Origin: an uncultured Syntrophobacteraceae bacterium
GTDB taxonomy: Bacteria > Desulfobacterota > Syntrophobacteria > Syntrophobacterales > Syntrophobacteraceae
DNA length: 11,248 nucleotides
Direction of reading: 5' to 3'
Assembly (NCBI GenBank): GCA_937889795.1
Contig: CALBZH010000617.1
Location: forward strand, 1 to 11,248
Shown piece after piece: positions 1-7,334 of the stretch. The notes under the pieces are model-generated. The model ran no database searches and was not told where the DNA came from. It worked only from the letters and a program-made list of their open reading frames with translations. Position 1 is the stretch's first letter. The number at the start of each line of letters is the position of its first letter. A program made the translations under genes and the position numbers.

Positions 1-1
1 T

Positions 2-280
2 CTGCCGCCCCAGAACATCAAGGTCCGCGCCTTTGTTCCGGAAACGCGGGTTGCCGCCATTCAGCCCGGAGATCCCGTTCAAGTCGTGGTCGACGGTCTG
101 AAGGACCCGATTGCTGGCACGGTGAGCTTCATTTCGCCCCGTGCGGAATTTACCCCGCCGGTGATCTACAGCCTGGAAAGCCGCGGCAAGCTCGTCTTCA
201 TGGTCGAGGCGGTGTTCCCACCCGAAACGGCAGTCAAGCTGCACCCGGGGCAGCCCGTCGATGTTCGCTTCGGATCCTGA
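2..280 (+). CDS. HlyD-family membrane fusion (periplasmic adaptor) protein, C-terminal part
   Basis: This is the last 92 codons of a periplasmic adaptor subunit; the reading frame is open from base 2, so the start lies upstream of the window. The visible part resembles the beta-barrel and membrane-proximal end of HlyD/YbhG-type adaptors, with the pattern VRAFVPETRVAAIQPGDPV, then a glycine/proline-rich turn (FISPRAEFTPP), and an ending of the form LHPGQPVDVRFGS. In this family the adaptor links an inner membrane pump to an outer membrane channel. The ATPase gene begins 3 bp after its stop, so the two are almost certainly co-transcribed. A GTG at 86 lies inside the domain and is not a credible start. 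The missing N-terminus would hold the membrane anchor, hairpin and lipoyl domain. Family assignment is fairly sure; substrate unknown. Confidence 0.85.
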   Translation: MPPQNIKVRAFVPETRVAAIQPGDPVQVVVDGLKDPIAGTVSFISPRAEFTPPVIYSLESRGKLVFMVEAVFPPETAVKLHPGQPVDVRFGS

Positions 281-283
281 GCC

Positions 284-1210
284 ATGACGAACGATCTCGC
301 CATCGATGTGCGCGGCATGACCAAGCGATTCGGAGACCTCACGGCCGTAAACCAGATCGACCTTCAGGTCCATACGGGTGAAATCTGCGGCTTTCTAGGG
401 CCGAACGGGAGCGGCAAGACCACCTTCATCCGCATGCTCTGCGGATTGCTGCGCCCCGACGGGGGGAGCGGCACCTGCCTCGGACTTGATGTGATTCACG
501 AAAGCGAGCTCATCAAGCGGCAGGTTGGCTACATGACGCAGCGCTTCAGCTTTTACGAAGATCTGAGCATCGCCGAGAATCTTGATTTCGTGGCTCGCCT
601 CTATTCGATGAAGAATCGTCGCGAGGCGGTGAGTCAGAGCCTGGAGCGGCTCGGGCTCGCCAAGCGGCGGAACCAGCTGGCCGGTGAGCTGTCGGGGGGC
701 TGGAAGCAGCGCCTCGCCCTCGCGGCCTGCATGATCCACCAGCCGCGGCTGCTTCTGCTCGACGAGCCCACAGCCGGAGTGGATCCCAAGGCGCGCCGGG
801 AATTCTGGGAGGAGATCCACCGCTTGGCCGACGAAGGACTCACCTTTCTGATTGCCACCCACTACATGGACGAAGCTGAACGCTGCCACCGTTTGGCCTT
901 TATCCTCTATGGTGATCTCCTTGTCACGGGAACGGTGTCAGAGGTGGTCCGTCAATCGAATCTGACGACCTGGGCGGTGACCGGTCCGGATCTCATGCGG
1001 CTCTCCGAGCGTCTCCTGGAATCTCCCGGAGTGGAGCAGGCCGTGGCTTTCGGCAGCGCGCTGCATGTGAGCGGGGATGATCAGGCGGCCCTCGATCAGG
1101 CCATCGCACCATTCAGGACGGCGCCCTACGAATGGCGGCGGGTCGAAGCGGGGCTGGAGGACGTCTTCATTCATCTGATGGAGAAATCGAAGGGTGGTCG
1201 CTCATCATGA
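284..1210 (+). CDS. ABC transporter ATP-binding protein, CcmA/YbhF-like (ABC-2 exporter)
   Basis: This 308-residue nucleotide-binding subunit powers export through an ABC-2 permease at the cytoplasmic face of the inner membrane. All ATPase motifs are present: Walker A GPNGSGKT at 39-46, Q-loop Gln86, signature LSGGW at 136-140, Walker B LLLLDE ending at Glu161, D-loop AGVD at 164-167 and switch His193 (ATHYMDEAE). Trp in place of the usual Gln at the end of the signature is, as I recall, seen in YbhF-like exporters. About 100 residues follow the ATPase core, as in drug/ABC-2 exporters, ending in EDVFIHLME. It has a single ATPase domain, whereas E. coli YbhF has two. It lies 3 bp after the adaptor gene and overlaps the permease gene by ATGA, which suggests translational coupling. 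The Shine-Dalgarno before its ATG is weak. Confidence 0.93.
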   Translation: MTNDLAIDVRGMTKRFGDLTAVNQIDLQVHTGEICGFLGPNGSGKTTFIRMLCGLLRPDGGSGTCLGLDVIHESELIKRQVGYMTQRFSFYEDLSIAENLDFVARLYSMKNRREAVSQSLERLGLAKRRNQLAGELSGGWKQRLALAACMIHQPRLLLLDEPTAGVDPKARREFWEEIHRLADEGLTFLIATHYMDEAERCHRLAFILYGDLLVTGTVSEVVRQSNLTTWAVTGPDLMRLSERLLESPGVEQAVAFGSALHVSGDDQAALDQAIAPFRTAPYEWRRVEAGLEDVFIHLMEKSKGGRSS

Positions 1211-2349
1211 AGAAGCGCCATGAGTTCTCGTTTAAGCGGTTTTGGGCGATGGTCGTCAAGGAGTTCATCCAGATGCGCCGGGACCGGGTGACCTTCGCCA
1301 TCATGGTCGGTATCCCTTTGATCCAGCTGATCCTCTTCGGTTTTGCCATCAATTCGGACCCGAAGCACCTTCCGGCCGCCGTGCTGCAGGCCGACCGGGG
1401 ACCGCAGGCCCGCACCATCCTGCAGGCGATTCAAAACAGCAGTTACTTCGACTTCGTTCGGGAAGTGCACACCGAGACGGAAGCCCACGAGGCGCTCGCG
1501 CGCGGTCAGGTGCAGTTCGTGATCAATATCCCCGAGAATTTCAGCCGCGACTTCCTGCGAGGCGACCGCCCGGCCGTCCTGGTCGAGGCCGATGCGACGG
1601 ATCCCGCGGCCACCGGCAATGCCCTCAGCTCGCTCACGAACGCCGTGAACGGAGCCCTGCAAAACGATCTCAAGGGGCCTCTGGCCTACCTTGCTGGATC
1701 CGACGGTCCGGTCGACCTGCGCATCCACGCCAAATACAATCCGGAAGCCATCACGCAGTACAACATCGTTCCGGGCTTGATGGGGGTCGTCCTGACCATG
1801 ACCATGGTCATGATCACGGGGCTCGCGATCACGCGGGAGCGGGAGCGGGGCACCATGGAAAACCTCCTCTCGATGCCCACCCGCCCGTTCGAGGTGCTGC
1901 TCGGGAAGATCATTCCCTACATCCTGGTCGGCTACGTCCAGGTGGGGCTGATCCTCTTCGCGGCCCAGCTCATCTTCAACGTGCCCATGATTGGGAGTCT
2001 CCCCCTTCTGCTAGTGGTGGCCCTGGTCTTCATCGCCGCCAACCTGGCCATGGGAATCACCTTTTCCACCGTGGCTCAGAACCAGCTCCAAGCCGTCCAG
2101 ATGGCGTTCTTCTTTTTCCTGCCGTCTCTCCTGCTCTCCGGCTTCATGTTTCCGTTCCGGGGCATGCCCGTGTGGGCCCAGCGCATCGGTGAAGTCTTTC
2201 CTCTGACGCACTTCCTGCGGATTGTCCGTGGCATTCTGCTCAAAGGAAACGGGCTCGATGAGGTGGTGCGCGAGCTGTGGCAAATCGCTCTCTTCGCCAC
2301 GGTTGCCCTGATCATCGGAGTGAAGCGGTATCGGCAGACGTTGGATTAG
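1207..2349 (+). CDS. ABC-2 family transporter permease (YbhR/YbhS-like)
   Basis: This 380-residue inner membrane permease is the membrane partner of the preceding ATPase. I chose the ATG at 1207 because it overlaps the ATPase stop (ATGA), has an AAGGGTGG-like ribosome site at about 1190-1198, and starts a typical N-terminus (cytoplasmic helix, then QMRRDRVTF). A longer frame from 1132 would run deep into the ATPase gene. One membrane helix lies at about 28-48, then a large extracytoplasmic domain of about 140 residues, then about five helices from about 187 to the C-terminus. The ABC-2 coupling motif RERERGTMENL lies at 210-220, after the second helix. This is the layout of YbhR/YbhS and DrrB-like exporters. 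Only one permease gene is visible; the pump may be a homodimer, or a second permease may lie elsewhere. Substrate unknown. Confidence 0.92.
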   Translation: MKKRHEFSFKRFWAMVVKEFIQMRRDRVTFAIMVGIPLIQLILFGFAINSDPKHLPAAVLQADRGPQARTILQAIQNSSYFDFVREVHTETEAHEALARGQVQFVINIPENFSRDFLRGDRPAVLVEADATDPAATGNALSSLTNAVNGALQNDLKGPLAYLAGSDGPVDLRIHAKYNPEAITQYNIVPGLMGVVLTMTMVMITGLAITRERERGTMENLLSMPTRPFEVLLGKIIPYILVGYVQVGLILFAAQLIFNVPMIGSLPLLLVVALVFIAANLAMGITFSTVAQNQLQAVQMAFFFFLPSLLLSGFMFPFRGMPVWAQRIGEVFPLTHFLRIVRGILLKGNGLDEVVRELWQIALFATVALIIGVKRYRQTLD

Positions 2350-2350
2350 G

Positions 2351-2548
2351 AGGTGTCGGGTGTCGGGTTTCTGGTGTCAGATAACAGTTAGTCGCGAGAG
2401 AATCGGGAGGCGGGGCAGTGGACCGAGACCTGGAGCATGCGCTGGACGGTTCGGACATTTCTCTGAGGGGCTGAAAAAAAGTGCCGGAATAGGCCGGGTT
2501 CCGGCGGTAGTTATGGACCTTCCCGGCGAAACCCGACACCGGACACCT
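2351..2548. repeat. Inverted repeat with 21-nt arms spanning the permease-to-lipoprotein spacer
   Basis: The arm at 2351-2371 begins AGGTGTCGGGTGTCGGG. It is the reverse complement of 2528-2548 with one mismatch in 21. Both arms continue the GGTGTC/GACACC theme outward or inward (TGGTGTCAG at 2372-2380; GACACCT at 2549-2555). The 156 bases between hold an antisense-oriented terminator. Short GGTGTC-rich tracts of this kind are, to my knowledge, dispersed in some deltaproteobacterial genomes, but I cannot check that here. The right arm lies inside the coding frame of the following gene. Confidence 0.6.
2474..2505 (-). terminator. Intrinsic terminator reading on the minus strand
   Basis: Read on the minus strand, GCCGGAA (2505-2499), a nine-base loop and TTCCGGC (2489-2483) form a perfect 7-bp GC-rich stem, followed after two bases by seven consecutive T (2480-2474). 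This is the textbook layout of a rho-independent terminator. No minus-strand gene ends just before it. It faces against the flanking + strand genes, so it would stop antisense transcription or is a leftover of an inserted piece. On the + strand the hairpin has no following T run. Confidence 0.6.
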
Positions 2549-4039
2549 GACACCTGGCTCATCCTGACGCATGCGGCCAGATGCCTTATCGGTCTGGCCA
2601 TTGTTCTGAGCCTCTGCTCCTGCGCGGTCGGGCCGGACTACAAAAGACCCGACGTGCAAGATGTGACTCCGGCGGACTGGCGTTGGAAGATTGCCGAGCC
2701 GCGCGATGCGGTTCCGAAGGGCGAGTGGTGGCGGGTATTTGAGGATCCGGTGCTGGACGAGCTCGAATCGGGGGCGGTGGCGGCCAACCAGGATTTGCGC
2801 GCGGCGGTGGCTCGAGTCGATGAAGCACGGGCCGCGGCCCGAATCACGCGAAGCCAGTTCTTTCCGCAAATCTCCTTGGACCCCCTGGTCAAGCGGGAGC
2901 GCACATCCGGCAACCTGCCGACGCCGATTCCCTTTGACGTCCCCGTGGGGCATGTCAACACGTTCAGCGTTCCGTTCGACCTGAGCTACGAGGTGGATCT
3001 CTGGGGACGTGTCCGGCGTTCGTTCGAGGCGGCTCAAGCCAAGGCCCAGGCCAATGTTTCCGACTACCAGAACGTCTTGCTGACGCTGACGGCGGATGTG
3101 GCGGTCAACTACTTCCTGGTTCGCGCCTTGGACGCGGAGATTGGGGTTCTCCAGAAATCGATCCAATCCCGTGAAGATACGCTTCGCATCCTGAACGGTC
3201 GTTTTCAGGCGGGCACGATCCCTGAGGTCGACGTTGCTCAGGCCCGGCGGGAGCTGGCGAGTGCGAAGGCCGACTTGGCGGACACGCGGCGTCGGCGGGC
3301 CGAAACGCTTCATGCCTTGGCATTGCTGTGCGGGCGGCCGGCCAGCGACTTCCAGCTCTCCGAAGGATCCGCTCCGACCTCGCCGCCCGATGTTCCCGTT
3401 GGTCTGCCTTCCTCGCTCCTGGAGCGCCGGCCGGACGTCGCCCGGGCAGAACGGACGCTGGCGGCCCAAAACGCCCAGATCGGTGTTGCCAAGGCCGCCT
3501 ACTTTCCCGTGCTGCGCCTGACGGGGCAAATGGGCACTCTGAGTGCGGACGCCGACAAGCTCTTCACCGACCCGAGCCGTGTGTGGTCCATCAGCCCGAG
3601 CCTCAGCCTTCCCCTGTTTACCGGTGGACGCACGGCTGCAGAAGTCAAGCGGGCCGAGGCGGTCTACCAGGAATCGTTGGCCGCTTATCGCCAGTCCGTG
3701 CTCGCGGCCTTCAAGGAAGTGGAGGATTCGCTCGCGCAGATCGTCCTGAGAAACGAGGAGTCCATCGCTCAGACCGAGGCTTTCGAGGCTGCCGCTCGAG
3801 CCGCGGTGCTCGCGAAGGCCCGCTACGATGCCGGGACGGCGAGTTACCTGGAATTTCTCGACGCGGACCGAAACAGCCTCGTGCGCGAGCAACGGCTGGC
3901 CCAGCTGGCGGGCCAGCGCTTTGTGGCGACCGTGCGGCTCATCAAGGCCCTGGGCGGTGGTTGGGAGCCCGGGCCGGACCCTGGGCCGAATGTCGGGGCA
4001 GAGGGAGGGGGAGGCGAGAAAAGCGACGGTCAGGAGTAG
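2513..4039 (+). CDS. NodT-family outer membrane efflux lipoprotein (TolC-like channel)
   Basis: This is an outer membrane channel subunit of tripartite efflux pumps. From the ATG at 2513 it has 508 residues. A hydrophobic signal segment (about 24-34) ends in a lipobox LCSC with lipidated Cys37, followed by AVGPDYKRPDV, typical of NodT/OprM lipoproteins. Two outer-membrane-efflux repeats follow; hallmark strings are SYEVDLWGRVRR from 158 and ERRPDVARAE from 304, the latter before QIGVAKAAYFP. The C-terminus is a short Gly/Pro/Glu tail. An in-frame GTG at 2360 would give 559 residues, but the extra part is repeat-derived and not signal-like, so I prefer 2513. No other ATG, GTG or TTG precedes the lipobox. 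It probably serves the adaptor and ABC pump encoded upstream, although RND pumps use the same family. Its stop is 26 bp from the convergent FKBP gene stop. Confidence 0.9.
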   Translation: MDLPGETRHRTPDTWLILTHAARCLIGLAIVLSLCSCAVGPDYKRPDVQDVTPADWRWKIAEPRDAVPKGEWWRVFEDPVLDELESGAVAANQDLRAAVARVDEARAAARITRSQFFPQISLDPLVKRERTSGNLPTPIPFDVPVGHVNTFSVPFDLSYEVDLWGRVRRSFEAAQAKAQANVSDYQNVLLTLTADVAVNYFLVRALDAEIGVLQKSIQSREDTLRILNGRFQAGTIPEVDVAQARRELASAKADLADTRRRRAETLHALALLCGRPASDFQLSEGSAPTSPPDVPVGLPSSLLERRPDVARAERTLAAQNAQIGVAKAAYFPVLRLTGQMGTLSADADKLFTDPSRVWSISPSLSLPLFTGGRTAAEVKRAEAVYQESLAAYRQSVLAAFKEVEDSLAQIVLRNEESIAQTEAFEAAARAAVLAKARYDAGTASYLEFLDADRNSLVREQRLAQLAGQRFVATVRLIKALGGGWEPGPDPGPNVGAEGGGGEKSDGQE

Positions 4040-4065
4040 CTGGGCATGGACCTGTCCGGTCTTGT

Positions 4066-4881
4066 CTATTTTTCGTCGTCAGTCTGAGAAACAGCTTCGC
4101 CTGGAACAGGGGATTGCTCTTCATGGGTGCTGGCCACCGGTCCCGATTGCCCCGCTTTTTCGGCGGGCTTTTCGATGGAGAGGAGCTCGATTTCGAAGAT
4201 CAAGGCGCTCTGGGGTGGAATTCGGCCGTGAGAGCGATTCCCATAGGCGAGCTTGGCAGGGATGAAGGCTTGCCACTTGGAACCGACCTTCATGAGCTGC
4301 AGCACTTCGGTCCAACCCCGCACGACCCCCGAAACACCCACGGAAGCAGGCTCTCCGCGAGCGAAGGAGCTGTCGAACTCGGTGCCATTCACTAGCGTTC
4401 CGCGATACTGAACCTTGACTTTGTCCGTTGCAGCGGGACTGGGCCCGTTTCCCTCTAGGATCACCTTGTACTGAAGACCGCTCGGCAAGGTGACAACACC
4501 TGGCTTTTTGGCATTTTCGGTCAGGAAAGCCTCGCCTTCCTTGAGGTTCTTGTCGGCCAGTTCGCTGTACTTGAGCTGCTGGGCCGTCCAGATCCTCTTT
4601 TTCAGCATGCCGAGGGCTTCCTTCATTTCATGCTCGCTGAAACGGGGCTGCTCCCTTTTGTAAGCATCCCGGACTCCCTCAATGATGGTGTCGAGATCGA
4701 GCTCGACCGGTTGCTTTCGCGCATTGCTCCCGAATTCATAGCCCAGGCTATAGCTGTCCATGGCCTTTGAGTCCCCCGACGGCGATTGCGCATGGGTCGT
4801 TCCGAGACACAGGCACAGAATCCCCAGAATAGTGGCAATTCGAAGGAAGCTCAGGCGTACTGAAATCCCCTGCGTCTTCAT
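4066..4881 (-). CDS. Exported FKBP-type peptidyl-prolyl cis-trans isomerase (FkpA/Mip-like)
   Basis: This 271-residue periplasmic foldase catalyses cis-trans isomerisation of prolyl bonds. A signal peptide covers about 1-31 (basic start, LSFLRIATILGILCLCLG core, cut near THA). An N-terminal FKBP dimerisation domain follows (SYSLGYEFG from 43, helical to about 125), then the catalytic FKBP domain at about 130-237. Expected active-site residues are present: Tyr159, Phe169-Asp170, Trp190 in VVRGW, Tyr213 in AYGNR and Phe229. The last 35 residues are a polar tail. I chose the ATG at 4881, preceded by AAAGGGA. A longer frame to 5001 reads through a palindromic repeat and would bury the signal peptide. 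It lies 127 bp downstream of the multicopper oxidase on the same strand, so it may be co-transcribed and help fold exported proteins; that link is inference. Confidence 0.93.
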   Translation of the reverse strand: MKTQGISVRLSFLRIATILGILCLCLGTTHAQSPSGDSKAMDSYSLGYEFGSNARKQPVELDLDTIIEGVRDAYKREQPRFSEHEMKEALGMLKKRIWTAQQLKYSELADKNLKEGEAFLTENAKKPGVVTLPSGLQYKVILEGNGPSPAATDKVKVQYRGTLVNGTEFDSSFARGEPASVGVSGVVRGWTEVLQLMKVGSKWQAFIPAKLAYGNRSHGRIPPQSALIFEIELLSIEKPAEKAGQSGPVASTHEEQSPVPGEAVSQTDDEK

Positions 4882-4934
4882 CGTCGATTGATCCCTTTGG
4901 CTATGGCGCTGAGTCAGAAAACGAAACGGTCGGA

Positions 4935-4964
4935 CTCCCTCGCCCCCTTTCGGGGGAGAGGGAG
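4935..4964. repeat. Palindromic GC-rich repeat, copy 1
   Basis: CTCCCTCGCCCCC at 4935-4947 faces GGGGGAGAGGGAG at 4952-4964, a hairpin with 12 of 13 pairs. The same family recurs at 9396-9422, where CTCCCTCGCCCCC-like and GGGGAGAGGG blocks flank a slightly longer loop. It lies between the oxidase stop and the FKBP start. It might act as a processing or attenuation site, but no strong T run follows it on the minus strand. Confidence 0.6.
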
Positions 4965-5008
4965 ACGATCGATGTGCTGCTTGGGAGCTCGACACTCCCA
5001 TCGACGTT

Positions 5009-7234
5009 CTAATGGACCACTTTGTACGGGCGCATCATCTCATTGTCTTCATGGTCGATGATGTGACAGTGCCAGACATAACCGGGACCTTCGGTCGGGT
5101 CAAAGGAATAAGTGTTTCGCCCCGGCTTCACCAGCCTGTTGGGGATGCTCGTCGGTGCCCATCGAGCCACGATGCGCATGACTTCACCCGGCATTAGGAT
5201 CGCCGTGTCGTTCCACCCCGACTCTTCGGCTGCCGGCGGGCGCGCGGGATATTCTGCATTCGTCAGCGGGTCTATAAGGTAGTTGATTCCACTGTTGTTC
5301 CGGAGCGCCAGGTTGCCGCCCAAGGCCCCGTCGCCATTTGGAGTCGAATAGGAACCAGGCGGGCCATAGCCGGGGCAGAACACACCGGCAGGACAACCCA
5401 ACGTGGCAGACCCGGGAAAGGCTGCTTCCCAGTCCTCGATGTAGGCATCGGCGTTGTAGGGCTGCCGGTTCAAGATCTGGAACTGAACGAGGTGCGTGTG
5501 CATGGGGTGCGCATCGCCCGTGAGGTTAATGATCTCCCACATTTCGGTGGATCCCACCTGGGGGAGCTCGCTCACGCCATCGGCGAACTCCGCAGCAATG
5601 CTGGGAGAATGCAAGCCGTCCCATTTGGTGTTGTTGACCAGTACCTCGAGGGGGCCTGTTTCTTCGCCCTGGGCATCCATCCCCATGACCTCTTTGAGCA
5701 CCAGCTGCCTGACCTTATCGATTTTGACCCCCTTGCCAAGATGTCCGAATCCATCGGTCAGCCGCTCGGTCCTGGCAATCAAGGGTCGTCCACACCCGCC
5801 GCTTGCCGGGTTGCAGCTCGTATCCCTTCGATCCTTCAACGGGATGTTCACGTTGAACCTCATGATGCTGGCCATGCCTGGCTGGTCGGCTCCGGGAATC
5901 AGTCCTTCGGGAAAGGGGATCTGCGCATCGTTTTTCACCGTGACGGTGCTTCCCATGGGAACCTTGGAGAAGTCCACGATCACATAGACACGCTCACCAG
6001 GGGCAAAAAGCACAGAGCTTACTGGTGCGGGCGAATCCAGATAAGCGTCGTCTCTGCCCACGACGTAGACCGGAGGGGAAGGCTCGCCTGAGTCGCCGAA
6101 GGTGAGATTATAGAACCGGGCGTTGGAGCCGTCCAGCAACCGGAACAGGTAGCGCCGTGGTTCAACGTCGAGATGCGGCCAGGGCGCTCCGTTAACAATC
6201 GCGACGTCCCCGATGTACTCGGGATTCCAGAAGGGATGCATGTCCGGATTGGGTGGCGGGCCGTTCAGCTCGCCGAAATCGGGATTGCTCCCATCCGGGA
6301 AGAACAGCTGTCCGTTGGTGTCGAACTGACGGTCCTGGATCGCCAGCTCGATGTCGTAGGCACCACCCGGAAGGTTCCGCGGCTCGGTCAACGGGGCATT
6401 GATGAAGTAGAACGCGGCAAGGCCACCGTAAACATTGGTGCGCGTCGCACCCAGAGCGTGGTCATGAAACCAGAGCGTGCCCGGTTCCTGCAAATTGTCG
6501 TAGAGGTAGATCGCTTTTCCGGGTCCGGGACTGTCAAGGGTGGCGTAATCTTTCCCGTTGATCCCATTCGGCGTGAACCACTGTTCCGGACCTCCGTCGA
6601 ATGCCGACCGCGTTTCGCCGCCGTGCAGGTGCGGAACGGCCGGAATCGGACCGGTGTACGGATTTGAGCACTCCGGGTTCCACATGTTCGGCATGGTGAT
6701 GTCCATACAGTTCATCATCCCCGTATTGCCGAGGGGATTCGCCCAGTGAATGGACTGGTCTACCGTAATCAATCCTTGAACCAGTCCCGTCCCGATCGGA
6801 ATCGACTGCCCGAAGCTGGGCAGCTCGTTCACGTACTTCACGATCGTCGGAATGAACCGTTGTGCTTCTATGGTCACTGCAGGCCAGTGAGCGGGACCCA
6901 GGAGCTTTTTCGTGATTGCGTCCCGGACCTCGTAGGCCCACACTCGCGTCGGATCATAGTCGGATACGGGGAGTACCTGTTGCTCGACTTCCTTCATGGT
7001 GACTTCCAGCAACGGGTGCTTCAGGGCGTCGACGCGCGGCAAAGTGGCGTTGTACCCCGGACCGAACACCGGCAGCGTGGCGTCGAACTTGATGCTGTCG
7101 TAGAGTTGATTCCCGTCGAGAGGTGTCTGGGCGACGAGATTGCTCGCCGAAACCCTCGCAGCGTTCACGAAACCTGTCAACAAGAGGGCGCTAAAAAGTG
7201 CCCAACGTCGGATACGCATTGCATCGTGTGTCAT
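5009..7234 (-). CDS. Exported three-domain multicopper oxidase, CotA/bilirubin-oxidase type
   Basis: This 741-residue oxidase would couple one-electron oxidation of a substrate (phenol, metal ion or pigment; not determinable) to reduction of oxygen to water. All copper ligands are visible: HLH at 202-204, HDH at 257-259, HPMHTH at 576-581, and HCH at 722-724 with Cys723, His728 and axial Met733. Strings such as HLHGGETRSAFDGG and WHCHIIDHED are CotA-like. It is much longer than CotA (about 513), with an extended N-terminus, a larger middle part and about 74 more residues between the last two motifs (581 to 722, against 424 to 491 in CotA). A Met-rich loop lies at 173-184. The start at 7234 has a strong GGGAGGAG site (7239-7246); an upstream ATG at 7279 does not. 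The N-terminus (IRRWALFSALLL) looks like an export signal, but not a clear Tat motif. A sigma-54-like promoter lies upstream. Confidence 0.93.
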   Translation of the reverse strand: MTHDAMRIRRWALFSALLLTGFVNAARVSASNLVAQTPLDGNQLYDSIKFDATLPVFGPGYNATLPRVDALKHPLLEVTMKEVEQQVLPVSDYDPTRVWAYEVRDAITKKLLGPAHWPAVTIEAQRFIPTIVKYVNELPSFGQSIPIGTGLVQGLITVDQSIHWANPLGNTGMMNCMDITMPNMWNPECSNPYTGPIPAVPHLHGGETRSAFDGGPEQWFTPNGINGKDYATLDSPGPGKAIYLYDNLQEPGTLWFHDHALGATRTNVYGGLAAFYFINAPLTEPRNLPGGAYDIELAIQDRQFDTNGQLFFPDGSNPDFGELNGPPPNPDMHPFWNPEYIGDVAIVNGAPWPHLDVEPRRYLFRLLDGSNARFYNLTFGDSGEPSPPVYVVGRDDAYLDSPAPVSSVLFAPGERVYVIVDFSKVPMGSTVTVKNDAQIPFPEGLIPGADQPGMASIMRFNVNIPLKDRRDTSCNPASGGCGRPLIARTERLTDGFGHLGKGVKIDKVRQLVLKEVMGMDAQGEETGPLEVLVNNTKWDGLHSPSIAAEFADGVSELPQVGSTEMWEIINLTGDAHPMHTHLVQFQILNRQPYNADAYIEDWEAAFPGSATLGCPAGVFCPGYGPPGSYSTPNGDGALGGNLALRNNSGINYLIDPLTNAEYPARPPAAEESGWNDTAILMPGEVMRIVARWAPTSIPNRLVKPGRNTYSFDPTEGPGYVWHCHIIDHEDNEMMRPYKVVH

Positions 7235-7238
7235 GATG

Positions 7239-7246
7239 CTCCTCCC
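7239..7246 (-). promoter_or_regulatory. Ribosome binding site that fixes the oxidase start
   Basis: GGGAGGAG on the minus strand ends 4 bases before the ATG at 7234, with GGAGG spaced 6 bases from it. It supports the start at 7234 over the upstream ATG at 7279, which has no comparable site, and over the in-frame ATG at 7219, which would be too far away. Confidence 0.75.
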
Positions 7247-7265
7247 TTTCTTGGCTTGCTCGACC

Positions 7266-7334
7266 TCATGGTTTGGCACAGGAACGGTTCAGGCATGCTT
7301 CGCTGCCTGTTCTGCTCGCAACCTGCAGTCTCAC
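7266..7334 (-). CDS. Possible 22-residue leader peptide upstream of the multicopper oxidase
   Basis: A GTG at 7334 begins a 22-codon frame ending in TGA at 7266, giving MRLQVASRTG followed by SEACLNRSCAKP. It is preceded by AAAGGAGGT (7348-7340), an almost complete match to the 16S anti-Shine-Dalgarno, with 5 bases before the GTG. That ribosome site is as strong as the oxidase's own. The frame stops 31 bases before the oxidase ATG, where a regulatory or coupling leader would sit. It has two cysteines spaced C-x4-C, which could bind a metal, but I recognise no family. The evidence is only the ribosome site, the position and the length; codon conservation cannot be judged from one sequence. It could be chance in GC-rich DNA. 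Confidence 0.3.
   Translation of the reverse strand: MRLQVASRTGSEACLNRSCAKP

Noticed and set aside
2360..2512. GTG at 2360 as the start of the outer membrane lipoprotein
   Set aside because: It would add 51 residues before an already long signal peptide, and the added part begins in an inverted repeat arm; not excluded but less likely.
2312..3892. Long minus-strand open frame of 526 codons opposite the outer membrane lipoprotein gene
   Set aside because: The + strand frame has clear NodT-family motifs throughout; the antisense frame is low-complexity, Arg/Gly-rich and typical of GC-rich shadow frames.
3328..4395. 355-codon + strand frame crossing the convergent gene ends
   Set aside because: It overlaps two well-supported genes in other frames and its translation is Arg/Gly/Pro-rich with no domain.
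4882..5001. N-terminal extension of the FKBP gene to an ATG at 5001
   Set aside because: It reads through a palindromic repeat (peptide SPSPPKGGEG, also seen in slightly changed form when the 9396-9422 repeat is translated) and would hide the signal peptide.
5492..6091. 199-codon + strand frame opposite the multicopper oxidase
   Set aside because: It is a shadow of a gene whose copper-ligand motifs are complete on the minus strand.
7274..7289. TGGCACAGG on the + strand as a second sigma-54 site
   Set aside because: The GC element is missing at the required spacing and no + strand gene follows.
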